From NCBI GenBank assembly GCA_030696045.1, contig JAUYNO010000051.1:62001-126000 (forward strand): a stretch of 64,000 nucleotides of DNA. Reading direction: 5' to 3'. Below are positions 27,500-36,275 of this stretch, piece after piece (the stretch's first letter is position 1; the number at the start of each line of letters is the position of its first letter). The DNA comes from Stagnimonas sp. (lineage in GTDB: Bacteria > Pseudomonadota > Gammaproteobacteria > Nevskiales > Nevskiaceae). The notes below the pieces were generated by a model. It saw only the letters and a program-made list of their open reading frames with translations. It made no database searches and was not told the origin of the DNA. The translations under genes and the position numbers were made by a program.

Positions 27500-27636
27500 G
27501 CGCCGCCGTCCCTGGCGCAACTGCACCGGGCGATCTGAGCCCAGGCCGGCCATCCATGGCCGGCCGCCGTGCGGCGCGGACTGCCATTCAAGGCAGTCCT
27601 CGAAATCCCGCCCAGCCCAAGCATGGCGAACCGCAT
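27496..27636 (-). CDS. 46-codon mini-ORF from a duplicated MBL 5' end, coupling DUF1820 to the MBL gene
   Basis: The ATG at 27634-27636 overlaps the DUF1820 stop (TGATG). The first residues, MRFAMLGLGG, mirror MIRFAMLGSG of the intact MBL gene 137 bases further on, so this looks like the original MBL start. After that the frame runs through two palindromes with no similarity to the family and stops at a TGA that overlaps the real MBL ATG (ATGA). The peptide itself is probably meaningless; the frame may keep the two genes translationally coupled. Confidence 0.45.
   Translation of the reverse strand: MRFAMLGLGGISRTALNGSPRRTAAGHGWPAWAQIARCSCARDGGA
27544..27599. repeat. Two adjacent perfect hairpins inside the insert
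   Basis: Arms ggccggccat (27544-27553) and atggccggcc (27556-27565) form a 10-bp stem. They are followed by ggactgcc (27578-27585) and ggcagtcc (27592-27599), an 8-bp stem. Both lie between the ancestral-looking and the present MBL start codons, so they are part of the inserted sequence. Confidence 0.8.
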
Positions 27637-27965
27637 CAGCTCTTGCCGGCAGGCGAAAACATGGGGAAAGGCATCACCTTGCCCGACTCGCCACCCGCCG
27701 AGATGCGGGGCGGCGCCAGCTTGCTGACCTCGTCGATGCGGACGACGGCGTGCACCGGGATGTAGGTGCGTTCGACGTTCTCGAATTCGGTCTTGAGCTT
27801 TTCCTCACCTGGGTCGGCGATGATGGAACTGCGCTCGCCGAACACCAGCTTCTCGACCTCGATGAAGCCCAGCAGGCCGCCGTGGCTGATGGCACGGGCG
27901 TAGATCTCCCAGATCTGGTCCTGGTGCCGGAAGGTGATGCGGTACAGCTTGGCTGGGGTGCTCAT
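27636..27965 (-). CDS. DUF1820 family protein
   Basis: A 109-residue cytoplasmic protein started at MSTPAKLYRITF (27965). The core QIWEIYARAISHGGLLGFIEVEKLVFGE and the motif YIPVHAVVRIDEV are those of DUF1820, a gammaproteobacterial family with no known function. It lies directly upstream of the MBL hydrolase with start-stop overlap, so the two are probably co-expressed. Confidence 0.88.
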   Translation of the reverse strand: MSTPAKLYRITFRHQDQIWEIYARAISHGGLLGFIEVEKLVFGERSSIIADPGEEKLKTEFENVERTYIPVHAVVRIDEVSKLAPPRISAGGESGKVMPFPMFSPAGKS

Positions 27966-28046
27966 GCCGGCGCAGTTTATCGCCCCGGGGCTCAAGTAGG
28001 CGTCCGGGGCGCCGATAGCAGGGCAGCCCTGACCGTGGATTCAGCC

Positions 28047-29066
28047 ATGCGCGATACCCAAACCTCCGAACTGGTGGAGTCGATCGTCCAGATCAGCCGA
28101 CAGAAGAACGGCGACGACCTGCGCCTGAGCCTGCTGAAGACGGTGATGGAGGCGATGAATGCCGACAGCACCCGGTTCCTGCGCCAGGTACGGGGCCGCT
28201 CCGGCACGGTCTGGCTGGAGGAATACCAGGCGCTGCGCGCGCCCCAGAATCCGGCCGGCTACGCGCTGCGCCTGTCCGGCAGCAGCCCGGTCCAGCTCAG
28301 CGGGCCGATGGCGACCTGCGCCGCCGCCGGCACCGCTCTGCAGGCGGCGGGACCGGACGGCCGCTGGCAGCACATCCTGCCGGTGCTGGAGGGCGGGCTG
28401 GTGCGCGAACTGATCGTGGTGCAGGTGCCGGACAACAGCGCCAACGAATTCCGCCTGACCCGCGCCATCGTCCAGCTCTACCAGAACTACCTGGACCTGG
28501 TCCGCAGCGGCGAACGCGACACCCTCACCGGCCTGCTCAACCGCCGCTCGCTGGAAACCCGCGTCAGCCGCCTGCGGCTGGCCGGCCAGCAGGCCGGCCG
28601 GGGTGACGACGAGGCCAGCGGCCACTGGCTGGCCGCCATCGACATCGATCACTTCAAGCGGGTCAACGACAACTTCGGTCACCTGTTCGGCGACGAGGTA
28701 CTGCTGTTGGTGTCGCGGGTCATGCAGCAGTGCTTCCGCGGGGATGACCTGCTGTTCCGCTACGGCGGCGAGGAATTCATCGCGATCCTGGAAGCGGCCT
28801 CGCAGATCGAGGCGCGCGCCGCGCTGGAGCGCCTGCGCGAACAGGTCTCGGCCTACCGCTTCCCGCAGCTGGGCCAAGTGACGGTGAGTATCGGATTTGT
28901 CGAGCTACGACCCGGGGCGCAGATGAGCGAGTCGGTCGGCCATGCCGACCAGGCGCTCTACCACGCCAAGGCGCACGGCCGGAACCAGGTCTGCAGCTAC
29001 GACGACCTGGTCAGCCTGCAGGTGGCACCGACGGCGCAGATGAACTCGGCGGTGGAGATGTTTTAG
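28047..29066 (+). CDS. Diguanylate cyclase with uncharacterised N-terminal domain
   Basis: A 339-residue protein. Residues 1-165 form a domain I cannot name, with no membrane helix. A GGDEF domain follows (about 168-325), beginning DTLTGLLNRRSLE. The active site is GGEEF at 240-244, and an inhibitory I-site RGDD at 231-234 is correctly spaced, so it should make c-di-GMP with product inhibition. It is convergent with ilvA and stands alone, unlike wspR in the operon further on. Confidence 0.92.
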   Translation: MRDTQTSELVESIVQISRQKNGDDLRLSLLKTVMEAMNADSTRFLRQVRGRSGTVWLEEYQALRAPQNPAGYALRLSGSSPVQLSGPMATCAAAGTALQAAGPDGRWQHILPVLEGGLVRELIVVQVPDNSANEFRLTRAIVQLYQNYLDLVRSGERDTLTGLLNRRSLETRVSRLRLAGQQAGRGDDEASGHWLAAIDIDHFKRVNDNFGHLFGDEVLLLVSRVMQQCFRGDDLLFRYGGEEFIAILEAASQIEARAALERLREQVSAYRFPQLGQVTVSIGFVELRPGAQMSESVGHADQALYHAKAHGRNQVCSYDDLVSLQVAPTAQMNSAVEMF

Positions 29067-29077
29067 CGGCGCCGCTG

Positions 29078-30637
29078 TCAGCTGCCCAGGAACAGCGAGT
29101 AGGCCGGATTGGCGCTCTCGTCCCAGTAGGGGTAGCCCAGCTCGGTCAGCGCCTCCTGGCATTCGCGGCCCTGGCCGCGCGGCACCTGCAGGCCGACCAG
29201 CACCCGGCCATAGGCGGCGCCGTGGTTGCGGTAGTGGAACAGCGAGATGTTGAAGCGGGTGCCGACCGCATTGAGGAAATCCAGGCAGGCGCCGGGACGC
29301 TCCGGAAACTCGAACCGGAACAACTGCTCGTCGGCCAGGCCCGGCGCACGGCCGCCAACCATGTAGCGGACATGGGTCTTGGCCATCTCGTCGTGGCTCA
29401 GGTCCACCACCGGGTAGTCCAGGCCGCGCAGCTGCGCCACCAGTTCGGCGGTCTCGGCGTCGCTGGCGACCTTGAAGCCGACAAAGACATGGGCTTCCTT
29501 GGGGCTGGCGTAGCGGTAGTTGAACTCGGTGACGACGCGCCGGCCCAGCTGTTTGAGGAAGCGCCGGAAGCTGCCCGGCTGCTCGGGGATGGTCACCGCC
29601 AGCAGGGCCTCGCTGTGATCGCCGATCTCGGCGCGCTCGGCGACGTGGCGCAGGCGGTCGAAGTTCATGTTGGCGCCGGACACGGTCGCCGCCAGCGTCA
29701 GGCCGCTCGCGCCGTGCAGGGCCACCCACTTCTTCAGTCCGGCGATGCCGAGCGCGCCGGCCGGCTCGCAGATCGAGCGGTTCTCGTTGAAGGCGTCGCG
29801 AATGGCGGCGCAGATCTCGTCGACATCGACCCGGATCACCTCGTCGACCAGGTTTTTCGCCACCCGCCAGGGCTCGACGCCGACCTGCTTCACCGCGACG
29901 CCGTCGGCGAACAGCCCGACCTGCTTCAGCTCGACCCGGCGGCCAGCCTCGTAGGCGCGGGCGAAGCAATCGGAGTCATCCGGCTCCACCGCGATCACCC
30001 GGGTCTTCGGGCTCAGGGCCTTGATGTAGGCCGCGATGCCGGCCAGCAGGCCGCCGCCGCCAACGCAGACGAAGATCGCATCCAGTGGGGTATCGCCCAG
30101 CTGTTCGAGGATTTCCTTGGCCACCGTGCCCTGCCCGGCGATCACGTCCGCATCGTCGTAGGGGTGCACCATGGTGTAGCCCTTCTCGGCGGCCAGCTGC
30201 TCGGCGTGCTCGCGGGCATCGTCGTAGGCATCCCCGTGCAGCACCACCTTGCCGCCCAGGGCCTTCACCGAATCGACCTTGATCGCCGGGGTGGTGCGCG
30301 GCATGCAGATCAGCGCCGGAATGCCCAGGCGCTTGCCGGCCAGGGCCACGCCCTGGGCGTGGTTGCCGGCGCTGGCGCAGATCACACCGCGGGCACGTTG
30401 CTCCTCCGACAGCCGGACGATCTTGTTGTAGGCGCCACGCAGCTTGAACGAATGCACCGGTTGCAGATCCTCGCGCTTGAGCAGCACGCGGTTGCCGAGG
30501 CGGGCGGAGAGCTTCTTCGCCTCTTCCAGCGGCGTCACCTTGGCGACGTCGTAGACCCGGGCCGCCTCGATGCGGGCGCGGTAGTCGGCCAGCAGCTTGG
30601 TGGTGGCGGGATCAAAGCGGCTTTTCGGGGCTTTCAA
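29078..30637 (-). CDS. ilvA: Threonine ammonia-lyase, biosynthetic
   Basis: The PLP enzyme that makes 2-oxobutanoate for isoleucine synthesis. The PLP lysine is in HSFKLRGAYNKI and the phosphate loop is GGGGLLAGIAAY. Two C-terminal ACT-like regulatory domains (LLAVTIPEQPGSFRRFLKQL and FRFEFPERPGACLDFLNAVG) allow isoleucine/valine control. The frame has no ATG near the expected start. I chose the TTG at 30637 (519 residues, close to 514 in E. coli); an upstream TTG at 30706 would add 23 atypical residues. It is divergent from proC. Confidence 0.92.
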   Translation of the reverse strand: MKAPKSRFDPATTKLLADYRARIEAARVYDVAKVTPLEEAKKLSARLGNRVLLKREDLQPVHSFKLRGAYNKIVRLSEEQRARGVICASAGNHAQGVALAGKRLGIPALICMPRTTPAIKVDSVKALGGKVVLHGDAYDDAREHAEQLAAEKGYTMVHPYDDADVIAGQGTVAKEILEQLGDTPLDAIFVCVGGGGLLAGIAAYIKALSPKTRVIAVEPDDSDCFARAYEAGRRVELKQVGLFADGVAVKQVGVEPWRVAKNLVDEVIRVDVDEICAAIRDAFNENRSICEPAGALGIAGLKKWVALHGASGLTLAATVSGANMNFDRLRHVAERAEIGDHSEALLAVTIPEQPGSFRRFLKQLGRRVVTEFNYRYASPKEAHVFVGFKVASDAETAELVAQLRGLDYPVVDLSHDEMAKTHVRYMVGGRAPGLADEQLFRFEFPERPGACLDFLNAVGTRFNISLFHYRNHGAAYGRVLVGLQVPRGQGRECQEALTELGYPYWDESANPAYSLFLGS

Positions 30638-30732
30638 GGTCAGGGCTCGGGAGTGCTGATGCAGCAAGGGTTTGGTATGGGGTCGCGTATGATACGCGGC
30701 GCCCAAAAAGCCCCCTGCTCCCTCGAAACGCC

Positions 30733-31572
30733 GTGATCGCCGACAGCCCCACCACCGCCATCGCCCGAGTCGCCTTCATCGGCGGCGGCAACATGGCGGC
30801 CGCCCTGATCGGCGGCCTGCTGAAGACCGGCTGGCCGGTGGCAAAGATCGCGGTCGCCGAGCCGGTGACGGCCCGCGCCGACTGGCTGCGTGCCCAGTTC
30901 GGCGTGCCGGTCGCGGCCAGCGCCGCCGAGCTCGGCGACGATGCCGACGCCCTGGTGCTGGCGGTCAAGCCGCAGCAGATGCGTGAGGCCCTGGCCGGTA
31001 TCCGCACCCGGCCCGGGGCCCTGGTGGTGTCGATTGCCGCCGGCGTGCGCCTGGCCACCCTGCGCCGCCTGCTCGGCGACTCGCTCGCCTACGTGCGCAC
31101 CATGCCCAACACCCCGGCGCTGTTCGGCGCCGGCATCACCGGCCTGTACGCCCCGGCCGGCACGCCGGACTCCGCCCGCGCGCTGGCGCAGGTGCTGCTG
31201 GCCGCCGCCGGCGACTGCGTCTGGGTGCAGCGCGAGGAAGAACTCGACGCGGTCACCGCCCTGTCCGGCTCCGGTCCGGCCTACTTCTTCCTGCTGGTGG
31301 AAGCCCTGCGCGAGGCCGGAACCGCCCTCGGCCTGGCGCCGGAGGTGGCGGCCCAGCTGGCGGCCCAGACCTGCATCGGCGCCGCCCGCATGGTCGCCGA
31401 CGCCGGTCAGGACGTGAGCCAGTTGCGCGCCAATGTCACCAGCAAGGGCGGCACCACCGAAGCCGCCCTGCAGCATCTAGAATCCGCCGGCCTGCGCGCC
31501 ATCTTTGCCGAAGCCCTGCGCCTTGCCGACGCGCGGGCCAAGCAGCTTGGCGACGCCCTGGACACTGACTGA
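30733..31572 (+). CDS. proC: Pyrroline-5-carboxylate reductase
   Basis: A 279-residue NAD(P)H-dependent enzyme catalysing the last step of proline synthesis. It starts at GTG. The Rossmann motif [15 protein letters not shown] is near the N-terminus, and the C-terminal dimer region has [15 protein letters not shown] and the signature [16 protein letters not shown]. It is followed by yggT 14 bases downstream, a common pairing. The usual upstream yggS is absent; ilvA is there instead. Confidence 0.97.
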   Translation: MIADSPTTAIARVAFIGGGNMAAALIGGLLKTGWPVAKIAVAEPVTARADWLRAQFGVPVAASAAELGDDADALVLAVKPQQMREALAGIRTRPGALVVSIAAGVRLATLRRLLGDSLAYVRTMPNTPALFGAGITGLYAPAGTPDSARALAQVLLAAAGDCVWVQREEELDAVTALSGSGPAYFFLLVEALREAGTALGLAPEVAAQLAAQTCIGAARMVADAGQDVSQLRANVTSKGGTTEAALQHLESAGLRAIFAEALRLADARAKQLGDALDTD

Positions 31573-31586
31573 CCACACTGAAAGCC

Positions 31587-32144
31587 ATGGGTCCGAACTC
31601 CGCCAACGCCCTGTTCTTCCTGATCAGCACCCTGTTCGAGCTGTACATGGGGGCGCTGCTGCTGCGGGTGATCCTGCAGTGGGTGCGGGCCGACTTCTAC
31701 AACCCCTTGTCGCAGTTCATCTGGAAGATCACCAATCCGCCGGTGCTGCCGCTGCGCAAGCTGGTGCCGCGCTGGAAGAATCTCGACAGCGCCGCCCTGC
31801 TGGTGCTGCTGCTGATCGCGGCGGTCTACATCCTGGTGCTCGACGGCCTGTTCCATATCGGTGTACCGGCCTGGGTCGTCGGCTGGTACGCCGTGCTCAA
31901 ATGCCTGTCGCTGCTGACCCAGGTCTACTTCTTCAGCCTGTTCATCCAGGCCATCCTGTCCTGGCTCGGCCCGGGCGTGAACAATCCCTCTGCCAACATC
32001 CTGTGGAGCATGAACGAGCCGCTGCTGCGGCCGGTGCGCCGCTACATTCCGCCGGTGTCGGGCTTCGACTTGTCGCCGCTGGTGGTGATGCTGGCGCTGC
32101 AGGTCGTCAACAAGCTGCTGCCCCTGCACGCCCTCTTGAAGTGA
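31587..32144 (+). CDS. YggT family membrane protein
   Basis: A 185-residue protein with two YggT repeats, each a pair of hydrophobic helices with the motif [19 protein letters not shown] in the first and [23 protein letters not shown] in the second. The family is widespread next to proC; suggested roles concern membrane or osmotic homeostasis, but none is proven. It overlaps metX in a GTGA. Confidence 0.9.
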   Translation: MGPNSANALFFLISTLFELYMGALLLRVILQWVRADFYNPLSQFIWKITNPPVLPLRKLVPRWKNLDSAALLVLLLIAAVYILVLDGLFHIGVPAWVVGWYAVLKCLSLLTQVYFFSLFIQAILSWLGPGVNNPSANILWSMNEPLLRPVRRYIPPVSGFDLSPLVVMLALQVVNKLLPLHALLK

Positions 32145-33280
32145 ATACGCCGGTCGGCAGCGTCGGCGTCGTCACGCCGCAGAAGCTCGTTTTCGAGGAG
32201 GCCCTCGCCCTCGATTGCGGCCGCAGCCTGCCGCGCTTCGAGCTGATGGTGGAAACCTACGGTCAGCTCAATGCCGCCGCCAGCAATGCGGTGCTGATCT
32301 GCCACGCGCTGTCGGGCGACCACCACGCCGCCGGCCTCCACAGCGAGGACGACAGCAAGCCAGGCTGGTGGGACAACTGCATCGGCCCGGGCAAGCCCAT
32401 CGACACCGACCGCTTCTTCGTCGTCGCGCTCAACAACCTGGGCGGCTGCAAGGGTTCGACCGGTCCGGTCAGCCTCAACCCGGACAACGGCCAGCCCTAC
32501 GGCCCCGACTTCCCGCTGCTGACCGTCGGTGACTGGGTGCGCTCGCAGGCGCGGCTGGCCGACCGCCTGGGCATCCGGCAGTGGGCGGCGGTGATCGGCG
32601 GCTCGCTGGGCGGCATGCAGGTGCAGCAGTGGGCCATCGAGTTTCCGGCGCGCATCCGCCACGCGGTGGTGATCGCCTCCGCGCCCGAGCTGTCGGCGCA
32701 GAACATCGCCTTCAATGAGATCGCACGCCAGGCCATCCTCAGCGACCCCGACTTCCACGGCGGCCGCTACTACGAGCAGGGCACGGTGCCCAGCCGTGGC
32801 CTGAAGCTGGCGCGCATGCTCGGCCACATCACCTACCTGTCGGACGAGGCCATGCGCGCCAAGTTCGGCGCCGAGCTGAAGGCGGCGACGCCGGCCTTCA
32901 ACTTCGATGTCGAGTTCGAGGTCGAGAGCTATCTGCGCCACCAGGGCCAGAGCTTCGTCGACCGCTTCGACGCCAACACCTACCTGCTGATGACCAAGGC
33001 GCTGGACTACTTCGACCCGGCGCGCGACGCCGGTGGCTCCCTGGTCGATGCCTATCGCGCCGCCCAGGCCAAGTTCCTGGTGATCGCCTTCGCCAGCGAC
33101 TGGCGCTTCTCGCCGGCGCGCTCGCGCGAGATCGTGCGCGCCCTGGTCGCCGCCGGCCGCGCGGTGAGCTATGCCGAGATCGACTCGCAGCTCGGCCACG
33201 ACGACTTCCTGATGCCGATCCCGCAATACCACGGCGTGTTGCGGACCTATCTGGCGCGGGTGGCGGAGGAAGGCCCGTGA
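32141..33280 (+). CDS. metX: Homoserine O-acyltransferase (MetX type)
   Basis: A 379-residue alpha/beta-hydrolase-fold enzyme that activates homoserine for methionine synthesis. The catalytic triad is S155 (IGGSLGGMQ), D320 (ASDWRFS) and H353 (GHDDFL), and the oxyanion region is [12 protein letters not shown]. MetX enzymes use acetyl-CoA or succinyl-CoA depending on the clade, and I cannot decide which from sequence alone. It starts at GTG overlapping yggT and overlaps metW, with which it is normally paired. Confidence 0.93.
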   Translation: MNTPVGSVGVVTPQKLVFEEALALDCGRSLPRFELMVETYGQLNAAASNAVLICHALSGDHHAAGLHSEDDSKPGWWDNCIGPGKPIDTDRFFVVALNNLGGCKGSTGPVSLNPDNGQPYGPDFPLLTVGDWVRSQARLADRLGIRQWAAVIGGSLGGMQVQQWAIEFPARIRHAVVIASAPELSAQNIAFNEIARQAILSDPDFHGGRYYEQGTVPSRGLKLARMLGHITYLSDEAMRAKFGAELKAATPAFNFDVEFEVESYLRHQGQSFVDRFDANTYLLMTKALDYFDPARDAGGSLVDAYRAAQAKFLVIAFASDWRFSPARSREIVRALVAAGRAVSYAEIDSQLGHDDFLMPIPQYHGVLRTYLARVAEEGP

Positions 33281-33885
33281 ACACGCCGCTGCGCGCCGAC
33301 CTCGCGGCGCTGAGTCCCTGGATCCCCGAGGGTGCGCGCATCCTCGACCTCGGCTGCGGCGACGGCGGCCTGCTGGCGCATCTGGCCGCCCGCCGGGGCG
33401 TGCACGGCTACGGCCTGGAAATCGACCCGGCCAATGTCGCCGCCTGCGTCGCACGCGGCGTCAACGTCATCCAGGCCGACCTCGACCAGGGGCTGTCCGA
33501 CTTCGCCGACGGCGCCTTCGACGTGGTGGTCATGAGCCAGGCCCTGCAGGCCCTGCAGCGCCCCGACGCGGTGGTGGCGGAGATGCTGCGGGTGGGCCAG
33601 AGCGCCATCGTCACCTTCCCCAATTTCGGCCACTGGCGGGTGCGCCGCGCCCTGCTCGCCGGCCGCATGCCGGTGACGCCCTCGCTGCCCGAGCGCTGGT
33701 TCGACACGCCCAATATCCACCTGTGCACGGTGGCCGACTTCGAGGACCTGTGCGCGCGGCGCGGCTGGAGCATCAGCCGCCGCGCCCTGCTCGACCGCCG
33801 CCATCGCGAAAGCCTCGCGATCCGCCTGCTGCCGAATTTGTTCTGCGAACAGGCGCTGTACGAGCTGCGCCGGCCGGGGCGCTAG
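33277..33885 (+). CDS. metW: Methionine biosynthesis protein MetW
   Basis: A 202-residue methyltransferase-fold protein. The SAM-type motif is [15 protein letters not shown], followed by [15 protein letters not shown]. The MetW-specific stretch [25 protein letters not shown] is present. In several proteobacteria MetW is required with MetX for homoserine acylation. It starts at GTG with a 4-base overlap. Confidence 0.95.
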   Translation: MNTPLRADLAALSPWIPEGARILDLGCGDGGLLAHLAARRGVHGYGLEIDPANVAACVARGVNVIQADLDQGLSDFADGAFDVVVMSQALQALQRPDAVVAEMLRVGQSAIVTFPNFGHWRVRRALLAGRMPVTPSLPERWFDTPNIHLCTVADFEDLCARRGWSISRRALLDRRHRESLAIRLLPNLFCEQALYELRRPGR

Positions 33886-33887
33886 GA

Positions 33888-33907
33888 CCCGGCCGGCGCG
33901 GGCCGGG
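33888..33907. terminator. GC-rich hairpin between convergent metW and OMP gene
   Basis: cccggcc (33888-33894) and ggccggg (33901-33907) form a 7-bp stem immediately after the metW stop and before the stop of the convergent gene. There is no T-run, so termination is only suggested by position. Confidence 0.4.
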
Positions 33908-33909
33908 AT

Positions 33910-34620
33910 TCAGAAACCAATCGAGGTGCGCAGGCTGTAGGCGTTGGTATCGCCGCTGCGGGTGTATTCCGGCGTCAGCTGCAGGAAGCCCAGGGCGATG
34001 CGGGCGCCGAGGAAGAGCTTGGCCTGGTTGACGTCCTCGTCCTCGTAGCCGAACAGCGGGTCGGTGGCCACCGTGCCAAAGCTGTAGCCGGCGCCGGCAT
34101 ACGGCGTCAGGAAGGCGAAGCCCTTCGAGACCGAGACGTCGAAGCCGAAGGCGTCGTATTCCAGCTGGTCTTCGCCGCTGAGCTTGGTGTAGCTGCCGCG
34201 CACCGCCACCGCCGGCGTGGCGACGCCGCCCGGCAGCACCGCCCAGCGTACTTCGCCGCCGAAGAGCTTGGCGTCGGTCTTCGGCACCTGCGAGTAGAAG
34301 GCACCGATGTCGATGTTGAACGGCAGGCCCTTGACCGCGCTGACGCCGACCACGCCGATGGCATCCACGTCCTCGCCGGTCACCGCCGCCCAGGCGGCCT
34401 TGTCGCTGGTCGGCGCATAGGTGGCGAAGGCGCCGATGCTGAAGCCGGTCAGGCCGCTGGCTTCGGCCGGGCCGAGCGCCTTGTAGTCCAGGGTGGCGGC
34501 GATGTCCTTGGCGACGCTGCGGAACTGCGCCTGGCTGCCGCCGGGCTGGATCTCGAAGTCGGATTCGGCGCTGGCCGCGACGGCGAACAGGCTGAGGGAG
34601 AGGGCGGCGAGTGCGCGCAT
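33910..34620 (-). CDS. Putative outer-membrane beta-barrel protein
   Basis: A 236-residue protein started at MRALAALSLSLFAVAASA (34620), a clear signal peptide. The mature part alternates polar and hydrophobic residues in strand-like segments (AVAVRGSYTKLSGEDQ; LTPYAGAGYSFGTVA) and ends in a terminal Phe (YSLRTSIGF), the assembly signal of outer-membrane barrels. It resembles the YfaZ/OmpW-size class with about eight strands. I cannot name a specific family. Confidence 0.65.
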   Translation of the reverse strand: MRALAALSLSLFAVAASAESDFEIQPGGSQAQFRSVAKDIAATLDYKALGPAEASGLTGFSIGAFATYAPTSDKAAWAAVTGEDVDAIGVVGVSAVKGLPFNIDIGAFYSQVPKTDAKLFGGEVRWAVLPGGVATPAVAVRGSYTKLSGEDQLEYDAFGFDVSVSKGFAFLTPYAGAGYSFGTVATDPLFGYEDEDVNQAKLFLGARIALGFLQLTPEYTRSGDTNAYSLRTSIGF

Positions 34621-34669
34621 GGGGTAGCTCCAGGTGGTTTTGTTGTGGGCGGCAGAATAGCAGCGCGGA

Positions 34670-35350
34670 TCAGGCAGGAACCGCCTGCGCGAGTAGCCCG
34701 GTGAACGCGCTCTGCACCTCGTCGAGCCGGCCGTGAAAAAAGTGACCGCAGCCATCGACCGTGATCAGTTCCGGCATCGGCGTGTAGCGCCGCAGTTCTA
34801 CCAGGGTGCTGTCGTAGGACACCACCTCGTCGTCGCGCGAATGCAGCACCCGCCAGGGGCAGCCCGGATGCGGCGGCGCCGGCTCGTCGCCAAAGTATTT
34901 GCCGAACGGCGGCGCCACGCTCATCAGCCCGGCCGGCCGCAGCCGCGCGGCGGCTTTCAGGGCAATGAAGGAGCCGAACGAGAAGCCGGCCAACAGCAGC
35001 GGCGCCTCGGTCGGCAGCCGGGCGCGCAGCCAGCCGCCGAGCAGCACCGCGTCCTCGGTCTCGCCACGGCCCTCGTCGTGCCGGCCCTCGCTCTTGCCGA
35101 CACCGCGAAAATTGAAGCGTAGTGCGGCGAAGCCGGCTTTCAGCGCGGTCGCGGCCAGGCTGTAGGTGACCTTGTTGCTGAGCGCGCCGCCGTACAGCGG
35201 GTGCGGATGGCAGATCAGCACCCCGCCGCGCAGGCTGCCGGTCGGCGCGGCCAGCAGGGTCTCGATGCGGCCGGCGGCGCCGCGTACCAGGCCGGCGCGG
35301 CTCTGGCCGGGTGCGGGCAGCGGATCTTCGGGGAGCAGCTCGGAGGACAT
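34670..35350 (-). CDS. Alpha/beta hydrolase
   Basis: A 226-residue cytoplasmic hydrolase started at MSSELLPEDP. The features are those of the small dienelactone-hydrolase-like family: the oxyanion strand CHPHPLYGGALSNKV, FNFRGVGKSEG, the nucleophile elbow GFSFGSF, an Asp in HSRDDEVV and the His in DGCGHFFHG. The substrate is unknown. It stands alone between two minus-strand and plus-strand units. Confidence 0.85.
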   Translation of the reverse strand: MSSELLPEDPLPAPGQSRAGLVRGAAGRIETLLAAPTGSLRGGVLICHPHPLYGGALSNKVTYSLAATALKAGFAALRFNFRGVGKSEGRHDEGRGETEDAVLLGGWLRARLPTEAPLLLAGFSFGSFIALKAAARLRPAGLMSVAPPFGKYFGDEPAPPHPGCPWRVLHSRDDEVVSYDSTLVELRRYTPMPELITVDGCGHFFHGRLDEVQSAFTGLLAQAVPA

Positions 35351-35426
35351 GGGCAGGCTGGGCGGGTCGGGAGGCCGAAGTCTGCGGCCGAACCCGGCGC
35401 GGTTCAAAACCTCCCCCGATTTCGGC

Positions 35427-35456
35427 TTGCCAGTGCCCCGGGGCCGAATCTATAGT
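35427..35456 (+). promoter_or_regulatory. Sigma-70-type promoter for the secreted Gly/Thr-rich protein gene
   Basis: ttgcca (35427-35432) and tatagt (35451-35456) are separated by 18 bases, close to the sigma-70 consensus. The predicted start near 35463 would give a leader of about 90 bases before the ATG at 35552, which has an aaggag ribosome site. Confidence 0.6.
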
Positions 35457-35551
35457 CAGTCACGCTGCGCCGCTCAGCACAACCGACGGGATCTCAGCTC
35501 CGCCACGGCGGCGCTCGGGGACTACAACACTAGCGGCTTCAAGGAGACCAC

Positions 35552-36217
35552 ATGCGGAAAACTGTCCAGACCGTCGCGCTGCTCACCGCCTGCGCCGGCG
35601 TTGCCTTCGCCGCCGCGCCGCGCGAGCAGGCGCCGGAAGCGCGGGCCTATCTGTCCTTCCACTACGGACAGTCCGGGTCGCTGCCCAACCAGTTCTTCTA
35701 CGGCCTGCGCCTGGATCACGACCGCCGCTCGGAGCTGGCACTGGCCGGCGCCGCGCCCATGGCCGAACTCGCCTTCGACCGTCAGGGCTTCTCCAGCGCC
35801 AAGCTCAACGGCCTGCCCTTCACCCGCCGCGTCAGCCTGGCGCAGGACGAGGAGATGGCCGGCGAAGGCGGCATGTTCAGTAGCTTTGGTGCCGTCGACT
35901 GGACCCTGCTCGCGGTCGGCGCGGTCGGCATCGGCCTGGCCATCCAGCAGGTCGCTTCCGGCGACAACACCCCGGACTCCGCCACCACCGGCAGCAGCAC
36001 CGGCGGCGGTACTACCGGCACCACCACCGGCGGTGGCACCACCGGCACCCCCACCGGCGGCACTACCACGGGTACCACCACCGGCACGCCGCTGGGTGGC
36101 GTACTGGGCGGCTTCATGGGCCGCATGGGTGGCAGCGATGACGTTCGCGCCGCCGCGGAGTATCAGGAATGGCTGGATGGCGGCTCGGGGCAGATGGGTG
36201 ACATCGCCGCGCACTGA
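35552..36217 (+). CDS. Exported protein with Gly/Thr-rich low-complexity linker, unknown
   Basis: A 221-residue protein with a signal peptide (MRKTVQTVALLTACAGVAFA). The N-terminal third has strand-like segments (SFHYGQSGSLPNQFFYGLRL). A hydrophobic helix (about 114-130, WTLLAVGAVGIGLAIQQ) could span the membrane. Residues about 145-185 are repeats of GGGTTGT and TTTG units, and a charged tail follows. I do not recognise the family. The linker is made of near-tandem ggcggcacta-type codons and is a likely site of length variation. A strong terminator follows. Confidence 0.7.
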   Translation: MRKTVQTVALLTACAGVAFAAAPREQAPEARAYLSFHYGQSGSLPNQFFYGLRLDHDRRSELALAGAAPMAELAFDRQGFSSAKLNGLPFTRRVSLAQDEEMAGEGGMFSSFGAVDWTLLAVGAVGIGLAIQQVASGDNTPDSATTGSSTGGGTTGTTTGGGTTGTPTGGTTTGTTTGTPLGGVLGGFMGRMGGSDDVRAAAEYQEWLDGGSGQMGDIAAH

Positions 36218-36237
36218 GGCTTTTTTTGCTTGAATGC

Positions 36238-36264
36238 AGGGGAGCCCGATCGGCTCCCCTTTTC
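36238..36264 (+). terminator. Rho-independent terminator
   Basis: aggggagcc (36238-36246), a 5-base loop, ggctcccct (36252-36260), then tttcatttt. It follows the Gly/Thr-rich protein gene. Its end is only 12 bases before the start codon of the next gene, which therefore depends on read-through or a very short leader. Confidence 0.85.
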
Positions 36265-36275
36265 ATTTTCAGACG

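Noticed and set aside
27500-27553. Upstream ATG (27553) for the MBL hydrolase
   Set aside because: It would add 18 residues encoded by the inserted palindrome region; the family starts at M(I)RFxxLGSGS.
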